64,000 nucleotides of DNA from Pedobacter sp. Leaf176 (GTDB taxonomy: Bacteria > Bacteroidota > Bacteroidia > Sphingobacteriales > Sphingobacteriaceae): contig NZ_LMPD01000002.1 of NCBI RefSeq assembly GCF_001424305.1, forward strand, positions 109,531-173,530, read 5' to 3'. Below the pieces are notes generated by a model. The model ran no database searches, was not told the DNA's origin, and was given only the letters and a program-made list of their open reading frames with translations. Each line of letters opens with the position of its first letter. Position 1 is the stretch's first letter. Both the position numbers and the translations under genes were made by a program. Of the stretch, positions 44,087 through 53,593 are shown in pieces.

Positions 44087-44109
44087 TATATTGTATCATA
44101 TTATCCTAT
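44087..44109. promoter_or_regulatory. Candidate AraC operator, copy 2
   Basis: On the minus strand the bases begin ATAGGATAATATGATA, similar to 40432-40447. The site straddles the GH2 stop codon and precedes the symporter start by about 80 bp. Confidence 0.28.
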
Positions 44110-47100
44110 TGAACATCCAAAGCGTCGATATAAAGGCCTTTACTTTCAGTAGCTATAATGCGCAACTTGTAACTTCCTGCATTTATCATGCTCCCGGTGC
44201 TGGTATTATAATAATTCCATTTGCCTTGTTTTGTAGGTGCGAATTCGGCTTTTTCGATTTTCATAACCGTTCCATCTGCAGATAAAAATTCCAGCTTTGC
44301 TTTCAAAGATTCATTAAAAGGATTGTGATATTTAATGGTGAGCGAGTAAGTATCAGCCACACCAACTCCCATTGAAAACTCTAAAATTCCTCCCTCTGGA
44401 GATTTAAAAACAACCCTTTGTTTGCCAATAAAATCTTCTTTTACGATTTCCTTTCCTTTTAAAACAGCGTCGACTGCCTTATAGCTGGTCAGAGTTTTTA
44501 GATCGTAAGCTGGCTCTAAATTACTTGGGGGAACAAAGGCAACAACTGAAGCATCACCTTTTATTTCAATGCCAGAACCTTTCGAAAAACGTTTTCTGAA
44601 TATTTTGAATACCTCTCTGTTACTATTTTCGATGATGGTCTTAGTATCTTCAAAGCCTGAGTATACGATTGAATCGGCATTTTTTAAACCGACGAAAACA
44701 TCGGCTTGCTGATTCATTTTAAAACGAAAATCAGAATGCTTCTCTGACATTTTTATCCATTCTACACCAAATAAATTTGCTGGCAGATACATAAACTCAG
44801 CTTCATTTTTCAGGTACTGTTTATCGCCGATATCCAGCCAACTTGATAAAATATGATCATTGTTAGAAAGAAGTTCAACAAGCGAAGTAACTTTTGGAGC
44901 AACTTTAATTGTTTTATTCAGACTTGCTACGGCAATAGCCGAGATAAGCGCTTGCCCCGCCTTGACTTGTGGAAAAGACACCGTTAACTTCCCTCCTTTA
45001 ACGAAAACTTTAACCGTTTTTTTTAGCAGTGAATTTGTTCCGGCTTCTCTCCAGATGTCTAAATCTTTTAATACCGTTTTATTATTAATGGCTACATCAA
45101 AAAGACGCATTTTCTCTGAATTAATTCCTCCACCAACACCTAACCAAGGTTCTATGAAATACATTTCAATAAGGTATTCTCCATCTTCTGGAATATTGAA
45201 ACTGAAAGTCAACTGATCTCTCCCATATCTAAAAGTTTGAAAAAGTTTCCAATCTTGAGTTCCTTTTATTGGTGAAAACGTTCTTCTTTGACTTGCAAAA
45301 AAATCTGGAATACCTGGAAAGGCTGCCGTCCAGGATGATGAGCCGTAGTTTGTATTTTTAGTAACTTGCTGGTCTTTTAACCAGAGATTTCCGTGCACAT
45401 CTTTATATTCTGAACCGCCACAATTTAAACGATACAGGTAATTATAGTTTTCGACAGGTTTTAAGATTTTAGTATCCGTAACCAGCTTACTAAAATTGGG
45501 CGATTTGGGCAGGCTGTTTAAAACGATGTAATCTTTTGCCACCGCTTTTCCATCAACATAACCAACTGCGTAAAGTAGATTATATTGAACATCAGGTTTA
45601 TTCCACTGAAAATGCGTACCGACTTTTCCACGGCTTATTTTTCCTAAAGATTTATTATCAACATCATTAAACAACTCCACTTCATCACAATTTGAATACA
45701 CAACTATGCTGTCTTTTACACCCGGCTTCGACCATCGATTTGGCCAGGTGTGCGAAACGATGTAAGCCATCGGATCGGTTTGCTTTGGTGCATAATTCGA
45801 CCTAAACAGGTAATAAATGTCGGTTGGCTCTTCCCAGGGTGTAAACATCCCTTTGTAATTCACCGGGCCTATTCTATCTAAATCCCGAAGACCTTCTCCA
45901 CCCTGAACCCGACCCGGATTATCATGCGAGCTATAAAGCCAAAAAAAATGACCTGCTGTTTTATCTTTTACAGAATCGGCCAGCCTGACTTTTGTTTCCA
46001 TAAGGCTCGCCATGCCGTTTTCGGTATATCCCTTTTCGCTTGCGTTTAAGCTGTGTAAATCAATTGTCCGCCAGGCGCCATACTCTCCTATTAAAAGTTG
46101 TCTTTGCAAATCGTCCCCATAGGTTAAAGGATTGCCTCCATAGGTTCCTGTCCAGTTTTGCGGTACATCCCAATCCGTTCCTTTACCACCATTACAAGTG
46201 GTTACCTTTCGTTGAGATGACGCCGTTGGATCTAATTTTCTTATCAATTCGGTACATTCTTTGGCGAAATCTTCGGGAAGTGTGCTCTCATTTTCTAATC
46301 CCCACAAAACTACTGCCGGACTATTTCTTCGTTCCCTTACCCAGTCGGTTAAAAGCGTTTTGAAATTTTTTCTGAATTCAGGTGTATCGTACCAGATGTG
46401 TGCAGCCATTTGGGTCCAGCATAAAACACCAAGTTTATCCCAATAATCGGAATACAGTAAATTATGAGGTTGATGCGCATCGCGAAAGGCATTAAAGCCC
46501 GCCGATTTTATTTGCGTCACACGCGATTTTATTTGTTCAGGGCTAAAAGCATGACTTTGCCCAATCAAATGTTCGTATTCGGCAATTCCATTGATAAAAA
46601 CCGGCTTTCCATTCAAAAGAAATACTTTTTGATTTGCCTTATCTCCAATCGGCCAACTTACCCAACGAATTCCATAAGGGGTTTTTACTTCGTCAATTAC
46701 TTTTCTATCTTCTAAAATGGTTGTTTTCAAAGTGTAGAGATATGGATTTTCTAACGACCAGAGTTTAGGATTTTGGATTGCATCGGTCTTCATAGAAAAT
46801 GTAATTTCCTTACCCGGAGCAAGGTTTTCTGAATGTTTAACTTCTTTTACAACCTTCCCGTCATTATCTAAAAGCTGATTTAAAATCACCAGTGATTTTT
46901 GCTTGTTGCTATAATTCTTTAAAGTGTTTTCGATGTTTATAATGGCAGATTTCTCAGAGATTTTATCATCATTCCAGATATGGATTCCGAACGGCTGAAT
47001 TCTACTTTCGTTAGTTACGATTAAGTGAACGGGACGAAAAATACCCATCGGCTGAGAACCTTCAGAAAAACCTCGTTCTGTAGAACAACCGCCATCCACC

Positions 47101-47588
47101 CATGGTAAATCCTGAATATTTGCAGGGTGGTCCGCCCTCACAGCTAAAATATTACGCTGGTTATTAAGCTTGATAAACGGCGTTATATCTAAAGTAAAAG
47201 TAGTTCTTCCACCAGCGTGGTAGCCTACTTTCTTGCCATTAAGCCAAATGGTTGCATACGAACCAACACCTTCGAAATAAAGGAAGAATCGCTTACCTTG
47301 TTTAATTTCATTGCTTTTAAAAATTTTACGGTACCAGGCGTAGCCATGTTTATTGCCATGTAGCTTTCTTTGATAACCTTCATACTGGTCCCAATTATGC
47401 GGAACGTTTACGCTTTTCCAACCATTGATTTCATAACTGGAGGCCTGGAATCCATCATATGCTCTGATGTTTTTCTCATCTGCAACAGTTTCCCAATCGG
47501 AGTTTAAGGGGATATCTTTTCTGACGGAAACTTGTGCGTGTACGCGAATCGCTAAAAAACAAAAAATTAAAAGAAAACACCTCATCAT
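44106..47588 (-). CDS. GH2 beta-glycosidase with malectin-like and C-terminal binding domains
   Basis: 1160 residues, signal peptide ending VHAQ (about residue 19). The GH2 core spans about 20-600: acid/base Glu434 in WGLENEST and nucleophile Glu502 in LIGEYGAW. A malectin-like domain follows (about 720-880; LNCGGSEYKDVHGN, DGEYLIEMYFIEPW). The end (about 1030-1160) resembles a CBM6/35-type module (YSLTIKYHNPFNESLKA). It should hydrolyse a beta-linked galactose, glucuronate or similar residue. Its start overlaps the GH95 stop as ATGA, indicating translational coupling. Confidence 0.86.
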   Translation of the reverse strand: MMRCFLLIFCFLAIRVHAQVSVRKDIPLNSDWETVADEKNIRAYDGFQASSYEINGWKSVNVPHNWDQYEGYQRKLHGNKHGYAWYRKIFKSNEIKQGKRFFLYFEGVGSYATIWLNGKKVGYHAGGRTTFTLDITPFIKLNNQRNILAVRADHPANIQDLPWVDGGCSTERGFSEGSQPMGIFRPVHLIVTNESRIQPFGIHIWNDDKISEKSAIINIENTLKNYSNKQKSLVILNQLLDNDGKVVKEVKHSENLAPGKEITFSMKTDAIQNPKLWSLENPYLYTLKTTILEDRKVIDEVKTPYGIRWVSWPIGDKANQKVFLLNGKPVFINGIAEYEHLIGQSHAFSPEQIKSRVTQIKSAGFNAFRDAHQPHNLLYSDYWDKLGVLCWTQMAAHIWYDTPEFRKNFKTLLTDWVRERRNSPAVVLWGLENESTLPEDFAKECTELIRKLDPTASSQRKVTTCNGGKGTDWDVPQNWTGTYGGNPLTYGDDLQRQLLIGEYGAWRTIDLHSLNASEKGYTENGMASLMETKVRLADSVKDKTAGHFFWLYSSHDNPGRVQGGEGLRDLDRIGPVNYKGMFTPWEEPTDIYYLFRSNYAPKQTDPMAYIVSHTWPNRWSKPGVKDSIVVYSNCDEVELFNDVDNKSLGKISRGKVGTHFQWNKPDVQYNLLYAVGYVDGKAVAKDYIVLNSLPKSPNFSKLVTDTKILKPVENYNYLYRLNCGGSEYKDVHGNLWLKDQQVTKNTNYGSSSWTAAFPGIPDFFASQRRTFSPIKGTQDWKLFQTFRYGRDQLTFSFNIPEDGEYLIEMYFIEPWLGVGGGINSEKMRLFDVAINNKTVLKDLDIWREAGTNSLLKKTVKVFVKGGKLTVSFPQVKAGQALISAIAVASLNKTIKVAPKVTSLVELLSNNDHILSSWLDIGDKQYLKNEAEFMYLPANLFGVEWIKMSEKHSDFRFKMNQQADVFVGLKNADSIVYSGFEDTKTIIENSNREVFKIFRKRFSKGSGIEIKGDASVVAFVPPSNLEPAYDLKTLTSYKAVDAVLKGKEIVKEDFIGKQRVVFKSPEGGILEFSMGVGVADTYSLTIKYHNPFNESLKAKLEFLSADGTVMKIEKAEFAPTKQGKWNYYNTSTGSMINAGSYKLRIIATESKGLYIDALDVQ

Positions 47589-50416
47589 AACATTTTTAAA
47601 TCTCCATTAAGTTTATAAATGCCGCCAACTCTTGTATCGAAGCTAATCGTTTGATTTTTATACACCATTTTACACCGGCCTCCTGAATTTGATATTATGG
47701 TAAGCCCATTCAATTTACCATTCTCCCATCTAATGTTAAGTTCAAAACCACCTCTTGCACATAACCCTTTCACGTCCCCGAAAGGTAATGCAGCTGGTAA
47801 AGCAGGCAAAATATCGAGATAGCCTTCATGACTTTGAGCTATCATTTCGGCAATCCCTGCGGCGCCACCAAAATTTCCATCAATTTGAAATGGCGGATGG
47901 GCATCGAAAAGATTTACATAAGAACCGGAACCGTTGCCCGCAGGTTTTATCAGCATTTTAATCAATTTCATGGCATGGTCGCCATCTTTGAATCGAGCCC
48001 AGAAATTAATCTTCCATGCAAGGCTCCAACCTGTTGCATCATCACCACGGTACAATAATGACTGCTTTGCCGCTTCCATCATTTTTCTATCCTGACTCCA
48101 GGTAATATCATCTCCGGGAAAAACACCCCATAAGTGCGAAACGTGTCTGTGTTTATTCGTAGTATCGTCCTTATCTTGAAGCCACTCTTGCAATTGTCCA
48201 AATTTGCCGATCTGATTAGGTGCAATTTGCCCAACTTTTTCTTCCAATGATTTTCTTAAAGCATCATCGGTACCTAAAACTTTTGATGCTTCAATGCAAT
48301 TTCTGAATAATGTTCTGATAATCTGGTGATCCATGGTTGGCCCTGCAACCAATCCCCCATTTTCCGGCGAATTAGATGGCGTGCTTATCAGCCAACCGGT
48401 TTGAGGGTCTTTTACTAAGAAATCTTCAAAAAATAAGGCGGCAGCTTTCATCAATGGGAAAGCTTGGGTTTCCAGAAATTTTTTATCGCTGGTAAATAAA
48501 TAGTGTTCCCATAAATGCTGACTTAACCAACCTCCTCCTGAAACCCAAATACCATGATTTGAGGCATTTATTGGTGCAGTGCCATTCCATAAATCTGTAT
48601 TGTGATGCAAAACCCAACCTCTGGCGCCGTAATATTCCTTTGCAGTCGCTTTGCCAGCAAGCGATAGACCTTCAATTTTTCTGAACAAGGGCTCATTTAA
48701 AGCTGATAAATTTAATATTTCTGTGGGCCAGTAATTCATTTCCAAATTAATATTGGTCGTGTATTTACTATCCCAAGGAGGTGTTAATAAATCGTTCCAG
48801 ATTCCCTGCAGATTTGCAGGCTGCGTTCCTGGCCTGGAACTGGAGATTAGCAAATACCTGCCGTACTGCATATAAAGACCTGCAAATGAAGCATCATTTG
48901 AGTTGGCAAATTTTTCAAGTCTTTCATCAGTAGGCAAGTTTTCATTAGCTGATGAACCAAAATCGACGCTGAACTTATTAAAATAAGATTGGTATTCTTT
49001 TAAATGTTTTGCTTTAATATTTCCAAAATTATCTTTTTGAACAGCCAGCTGATGAGCTGAATTCTTAAGTCCGGGATTTCCTGAAACATCATTTGCATTG
49101 CTGAAGTTAGTCGCCGCAGTAAGGCAAAATGTTATTTCATCTGCATCGCTTATTCTAATTTTATTGTCTATTATTTTAACCGACCCATTTTTAACCTCTA
49201 CAGTTAACCAACTTTCACCCTTTAGCACCCCATCTTTTACCTGAACATTAAGCGCAATCGAATTTTTGCTTAACGTTTTAACTACCGTTTTTCGGTGAAC
49301 GCTTGATAGATCTGCTTCCAAACTCAATGCACCTGATTTACTGGTAGTTAAATGTATAAAAATTGCCTGATTTGGTTGACTGGCGAAATATTCCCGTTGA
49401 TAGTTTATTCCGTTTGATGTATAACTGGTTTTGGCAATCGCTGTTTCCAAGTCAAGCGAACGCCTATAATTTGTTATTGGTGTTTTACCATGATTAAAAG
49501 CCAGATTTATATCGCCAAAAGGCTGATAGCTTGCCTGATATTTTGGCACTGCCGGTGGGTCTTCATTCTGAACTTTGTACCTCCATTTCTTAACTAACGA
49601 AACGCCATTTTCAATTGTTGAGCCTTGCGGATAAATTCCAATATGTCTTTTAGTATCTTTAAAACCGGCTATCCCACCTTTATCGTAATAATTTAGAACC
49701 TGGACGGCGATGGTATTTTCTCCCGCTTTAATCAGTTTAGCCGGAATGGTATATTTTCTTGGTTCAAGGTTATCGGTATTTCCAACCAATGCTCCATTTA
49801 TGTAGGTAAAATCCTGATCGCGAATTCGGTTTAAATCCAATACTAAATCTTTTCCAATCCAATCGTTGGGCACATTAAAAGTAGTTCTAAACCAAACCGC
49901 ACCATCGAGGTTAGCTAAACCAACAAGTTCCCACCCTTCATAAGATGGAACCTGAATGGTTTTCCAGCTCTTATCATCATAATTTTCGAGCGCAGGATTT
50001 CCCTGGATTCCTTTACCGGAACGCATTTCATTGACCCACTTTGCCCTATAGCCTGCTTCACTTTGAAGCCCCATAAATTGGGCTTGCGCTAAGTCTTCGG
50101 CTTCTTTTTGTTTTCCTTCAAAAAGCAATTTTCTTATTTTCGGTAAATAAGCTGAAGCACTTTTTTTATTGTAATTTCTTGGTTTCCCGGTCCAGAGTGT
50201 TTCTTCATTGAACTGAATGTGGTCATTTTCTACGCCGCCAAAAATCATTGCACCCAATCGGCCATTACCGATTGGCAGCGCATCAGTCCACTTTTCTGCA
50301 GGTTTGTTGTACCAAAGCGTTGTATTATTTTGTGCAAAACCGTAGAATGAGGCCAGCATCATTACCAAGAGTAATGTTACTTTTTGTAAACCAGATTTTA
50401 AACTTCTAACAATCAT
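47585..50416 (-). CDS. GH95 alpha-L-fucosidase/alpha-L-galactosidase with inserted binding domain
   Basis: 943 residues, signal peptide ending GFAQ (about residue 29). GH95 signatures: LWYNKPAEKWTDALPIGNGRLGAM, FNEETLWTGKPR, NINLEMNYWPTE and DGNFGGAAGIAEM. A galactose-binding-like beta-sandwich (about 143-265; SWKTIQVPSYEGWELV, YDKGGIAGF) is inserted into the N-terminal domain between AQFMGLQSEAG and YQPFGDINL, which plain GH95 enzymes lack. GH95 inverts alpha-L-fucose or, in RG-II chain A, alpha-L-galactose; the latter fits this locus. It is 18 bp below the GH28 gene. Confidence 0.88.
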   Translation of the reverse strand: MIVRSLKSGLQKVTLLLVMMLASFYGFAQNNTTLWYNKPAEKWTDALPIGNGRLGAMIFGGVENDHIQFNEETLWTGKPRNYNKKSASAYLPKIRKLLFEGKQKEAEDLAQAQFMGLQSEAGYRAKWVNEMRSGKGIQGNPALENYDDKSWKTIQVPSYEGWELVGLANLDGAVWFRTTFNVPNDWIGKDLVLDLNRIRDQDFTYINGALVGNTDNLEPRKYTIPAKLIKAGENTIAVQVLNYYDKGGIAGFKDTKRHIGIYPQGSTIENGVSLVKKWRYKVQNEDPPAVPKYQASYQPFGDINLAFNHGKTPITNYRRSLDLETAIAKTSYTSNGINYQREYFASQPNQAIFIHLTTSKSGALSLEADLSSVHRKTVVKTLSKNSIALNVQVKDGVLKGESWLTVEVKNGSVKIIDNKIRISDADEITFCLTAATNFSNANDVSGNPGLKNSAHQLAVQKDNFGNIKAKHLKEYQSYFNKFSVDFGSSANENLPTDERLEKFANSNDASFAGLYMQYGRYLLISSSRPGTQPANLQGIWNDLLTPPWDSKYTTNINLEMNYWPTEILNLSALNEPLFRKIEGLSLAGKATAKEYYGARGWVLHHNTDLWNGTAPINASNHGIWVSGGGWLSQHLWEHYLFTSDKKFLETQAFPLMKAAALFFEDFLVKDPQTGWLISTPSNSPENGGLVAGPTMDHQIIRTLFRNCIEASKVLGTDDALRKSLEEKVGQIAPNQIGKFGQLQEWLQDKDDTTNKHRHVSHLWGVFPGDDITWSQDRKMMEAAKQSLLYRGDDATGWSLAWKINFWARFKDGDHAMKLIKMLIKPAGNGSGSYVNLFDAHPPFQIDGNFGGAAGIAEMIAQSHEGYLDILPALPAALPFGDVKGLCARGGFELNIRWENGKLNGLTIISNSGGRCKMVYKNQTISFDTRVGGIYKLNGDLKML

Positions 50417-50434
50417 AATATCATCGATGAATGA

Positions 50435-52021
50435 TTACTGACCTTTATCGCCAGAAATTACGTTAACGTCGCCACTTACTTCTTTCTCTTTAATAACACC
50501 ATTCTGAGCATTTTTGAAATTATTATTCCCTATAGAAATGCCTTTAGTTTTGTCGCCGCTTAGCCTTAGAAAAGTTGTTGTACCGACAACAGGGAATGAA
50601 TTGTATACAAAAACTTCATTTACATTTTTTAAGTCAATTACCGCAGATTTTGCGATTGGCGTGTAGGTTTTGACATTATCGATTGTAAGATAATTTACGT
50701 TTGAGGCATAAACAGCTGATCCGATTTCTGTATTAACCTGAACATTATGAAACTCAATTTTATTGGAATTCGTGATACTGAAGCCTGTTTTGGCTTCCAT
50801 ATTGATATCACTGAAAGTAACATTTTCTATCGGCATTTCTTCAAGGCCATTTAGATAAGCAGCCTGATTTACCTGGCCAGTAATATTACTGAAATGAATG
50901 TTTTTAAACTTTGGAGTACGTTCCGAAACCGGCTCAGGATTAGTTTTAGCGTACTGCATATCTAAAACAATTGCTTGCTGACCAATATTTTTCATAACGA
51001 TGTTGCTGACTCTGATTTCTTCCACAACACCCCCACGTCCTCTGGCGGTTTTGATTCTTATGCCGCGGTCTGTTCCATCGAATACACAATTAGAAATTGC
51101 GATTTTCCGAACATCGCCAGACATTTCGCTACCAATAACTACACCACCATGCCCTGACAACATCGTACAATTGGTAATGGTGTAGTTTTCTGCCGGAACA
51201 GCCATCTTTCTACCCGGCGCATCCTTACCAGATTTTATGGTTATGCAATCGTCACCAACGCTAATGTGACTGTCTGAAATGTGTACATTTTTGCAAGATT
51301 CCGGATTGATACCATCTGTATTCGGAGAGTAAGGATTGTTAATTGTAACTGCATGAATTTTCACGTTTTCGCAAAACTCAGGGTTGATGGTCCAAAAAGG
51401 TGAATTTCGAATTGTTATTCCATCTATAATTATGTTTTTACAAAACATGGGTTGTATAAACGGCGGACGAAGGAAACCTCGTTTCATCTGCTTTGCATCG
51501 TCAGGTAAAATAATATCTTTATTAAGCTCATCAAAAGTATGTTGCCACTTAGAACGAGTCTGCCCTTCTTTATAACCTTCAACAAAATCCCACCATTTTT
51601 TACCGTGTCCATCTATTAAACCCCGGCCGATTATTGAAATATTTTCTACTTTATAAGCATAAAAAAGAGGTGAAAATGAAGTTACATCGACGCCCTCATA
51701 CCGGCTTTTGACCATAGGCAAATAATCATCAAAATTATCACTGAAATGAAGCTCGGCACCTGCATCTATAAAAATAGTAATGTTACTTTTTAAGTGAATA
51801 GAACCTGTTAAATATTTTCCGGCAGGGAAATAAACCGTACCGCCACCAGCTTTTGAAGCCGCGTCAATTGCATTTTTTATTGCTGTTGTGGCTAATTTGC
51901 TACTATCATTTTTTGCGCCGTACTTTAAAACGTTATAAAAAGATTGGGCGTTGGTTCTTAAACCGAAACTAATCGCCAGGACTAAAATTAATGCCTTTAT
52001 AATCTTGATGGAATACTTCAT
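50435..52021 (-). CDS. GH28 polygalacturonase-family hydrolase
   Basis: 528 residues, signal peptide ending NAQ (about residue 26). All GH28 motifs are visible: NTDGI at 234-238 (Asp236), GDDC with Asp257/Asp258, GHG at 290-292 and RIK at 322-324. The beta-helix covers most of the chain. GH28 inverts at alpha-1,4-galacturonosyl or alpha-galacturonosyl-rhamnose bonds; exo or endo mode is not obvious. It shares a unit with the GH95 and (alpha/alpha)6 genes. Confidence 0.9.
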   Translation of the reverse strand: MKYSIKIIKALILVLAISFGLRTNAQSFYNVLKYGAKNDSSKLATTAIKNAIDAASKAGGGTVYFPAGKYLTGSIHLKSNITIFIDAGAELHFSDNFDDYLPMVKSRYEGVDVTSFSPLFYAYKVENISIIGRGLIDGHGKKWWDFVEGYKEGQTRSKWQHTFDELNKDIILPDDAKQMKRGFLRPPFIQPMFCKNIIIDGITIRNSPFWTINPEFCENVKIHAVTINNPYSPNTDGINPESCKNVHISDSHISVGDDCITIKSGKDAPGRKMAVPAENYTITNCTMLSGHGGVVIGSEMSGDVRKIAISNCVFDGTDRGIRIKTARGRGGVVEEIRVSNIVMKNIGQQAIVLDMQYAKTNPEPVSERTPKFKNIHFSNITGQVNQAAYLNGLEEMPIENVTFSDINMEAKTGFSITNSNKIEFHNVQVNTEIGSAVYASNVNYLTIDNVKTYTPIAKSAVIDLKNVNEVFVYNSFPVVGTTTFLRLSGDKTKGISIGNNNFKNAQNGVIKEKEVSGDVNVISGDKGQ

Positions 52022-52042
52022 TAACTATTAATTTATCTTAGT

Positions 52043-53593
52043 TTATCTCAATTTAACTTTTAAGGGCTTCAAATCCTTGCCTTTGTAAATCTCTTTTCCA
52101 TCAGCATAAATAAAAAATCCTTTGCCCTTTTTATACTTATCGCCGGTTTTATCCCAAATAAGTGTTATTGTTTTGCCATGATAAGAAACATTATCCAGTG
52201 TAAACCAATCCCATTTTCCTGGCGGGATAAGCGGAAAAACCTCCAAAACATTATCCATTCTAGGCTTTAATCCGATTAGATCGCTGATAACCAAATCGCA
52301 AAAAGTTGAATGGTTGTAGAAGCTGCTTCTGGGGTTATCACCTTTCAGCCATACGCCATTTTTTTCATCCTGATATTCACCAATATATGGTTTTCCGTTT
52401 TTTTGATGCGATAAAGCATATTGGTGAAGTTCATCATAGAAAACCCCTGCGGTCATTTTACCATGATTTTTGTAATTTACCAATAAGTTTGAAAGACCTT
52501 TAAGTGTTTGCGAACTTGCAAAAGGCCATAAAGCGCCATCCCATTCGCAGCTGTGGCCTGTTCCACGCGTTCTAAACGTTGGGTTTCTACGCTCCGCTGT
52601 AGTTAATCCCCAGGGCGCTTTAAATCCTGCTGTATCTAACAATTGGTCCCAGGCTTTAGCGTAGATACTTTTATCATCAGGCAGATTGAAATCCCATGGT
52701 GTAAAGCCAATTGCTTCGCGAACATTTGCCAGGCCTTTTTTTGCAAGTTTAGTTTCAAAAAAAGAGGATTTTGAATTCCACAGACTATCCTGAACCAGTT
52801 TTTTTAGTTCTGCGGCTTTTTGCTGATACTTTACTTTTAAAGCTTGTTCTTTTAATAAATCTGAAATGCTCACTAACGCTTTGGCATTACCGTACATATA
52901 ACTATTTATGGTCGGCCGACTGTTCTGGTCCTTTCTCGAACCACTAATTGATTCTTCCATTCCATCTTTAACATCGTGCTGCCAGAACAAACCGCTTTTC
53001 AGCCGTCGTTCTTTCTCCCATTTGTCATAATCGGCATCAAGCGCCGGCAAAATATCTTTCAAAAAACCTGCGTCGGGTTTTACCATATAATTTGCCAAAA
53101 CGGCATCATCAACCCAGCTGCTAAACTGATGAAAACGTTGTTTAGTTTGACCTACATCAGCCTTGTATAACCAAAAGTTAATGTATTCTTTGAGGTATTC
53201 GTTATTTTTCAACCAACGTCCTTCGTAAATATGATGACCTAAAGCACAACTAATGGAATTGTATTTCCCGGCATGTTTTACGGGCTCGATAAATTCTGTA
53301 AAAATAAAACCCTCCGGAGTTTTAACCAGATGCTTACGAAACGACCACCAACGGTAATAATAGTTTTTTTCAATTACCTCATCCGGACAGTCAAGTAATG
53401 GAACATTCTCAGATAACCAATGGTACGATTGCACATTCGGAACAAAATTTTTGACCGCTTCAGTGTCTATTGAATTAAAATATTCAACGTAATTTTTCAG
53501 TTTCGCTTTAAGCGGAACCGGTTTTTGCTGTGCAAAGCCTGTCGCAGTAACCAACAAACAAATTGCAGTTATAAATTTTTTCTTACTCACCAT
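52043..53593 (-). CDS. (alpha/alpha)6-barrel glycosidase, possibly GH142-like
   Basis: 516 residues, signal peptide ending FAQQ (about residue 22). Alpha-helical toroid features include YYYRWWSFRKHL, SCALGHHIYEGRWL, SYMYGNAKALVSIS, GHSCEWDGALWPFAS and a C-terminal beta-sandwich with PLIPPGKWDWFTLDNVSYHG. This is the MGH1/GH142-type arrangement. GH142 is a beta-L-arabinofuranosidase of RG-II, fused to GH143 in B. thetaiotaomicron; here it stands alone. Family placement is tentative; glycosidase function is likely. Its start overlaps the stop of the 53593-56346 gene by one base. Confidence 0.62.
   Translation of the reverse strand: MVSKKKFITAICLLVTATGFAQQKPVPLKAKLKNYVEYFNSIDTEAVKNFVPNVQSYHWLSENVPLLDCPDEVIEKNYYYRWWSFRKHLVKTPEGFIFTEFIEPVKHAGKYNSISCALGHHIYEGRWLKNNEYLKEYINFWLYKADVGQTKQRFHQFSSWVDDAVLANYMVKPDAGFLKDILPALDADYDKWEKERRLKSGLFWQHDVKDGMEESISGSRKDQNSRPTINSYMYGNAKALVSISDLLKEQALKVKYQQKAAELKKLVQDSLWNSKSSFFETKLAKKGLANVREAIGFTPWDFNLPDDKSIYAKAWDQLLDTAGFKAPWGLTTAERRNPTFRTRGTGHSCEWDGALWPFASSQTLKGLSNLLVNYKNHGKMTAGVFYDELHQYALSHQKNGKPYIGEYQDEKNGVWLKGDNPRSSFYNHSTFCDLVISDLIGLKPRMDNVLEVFPLIPPGKWDWFTLDNVSYHGKTITLIWDKTGDKYKKGKGFFIYADGKEIYKGKDLKPLKVKLR

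Noticed and set aside
44860..45216. A 118-codon plus-strand frame inside the GH2 gene
   Set aside because: It is antisense to conserved GH2 and malectin-like sequence and is a shadow frame.
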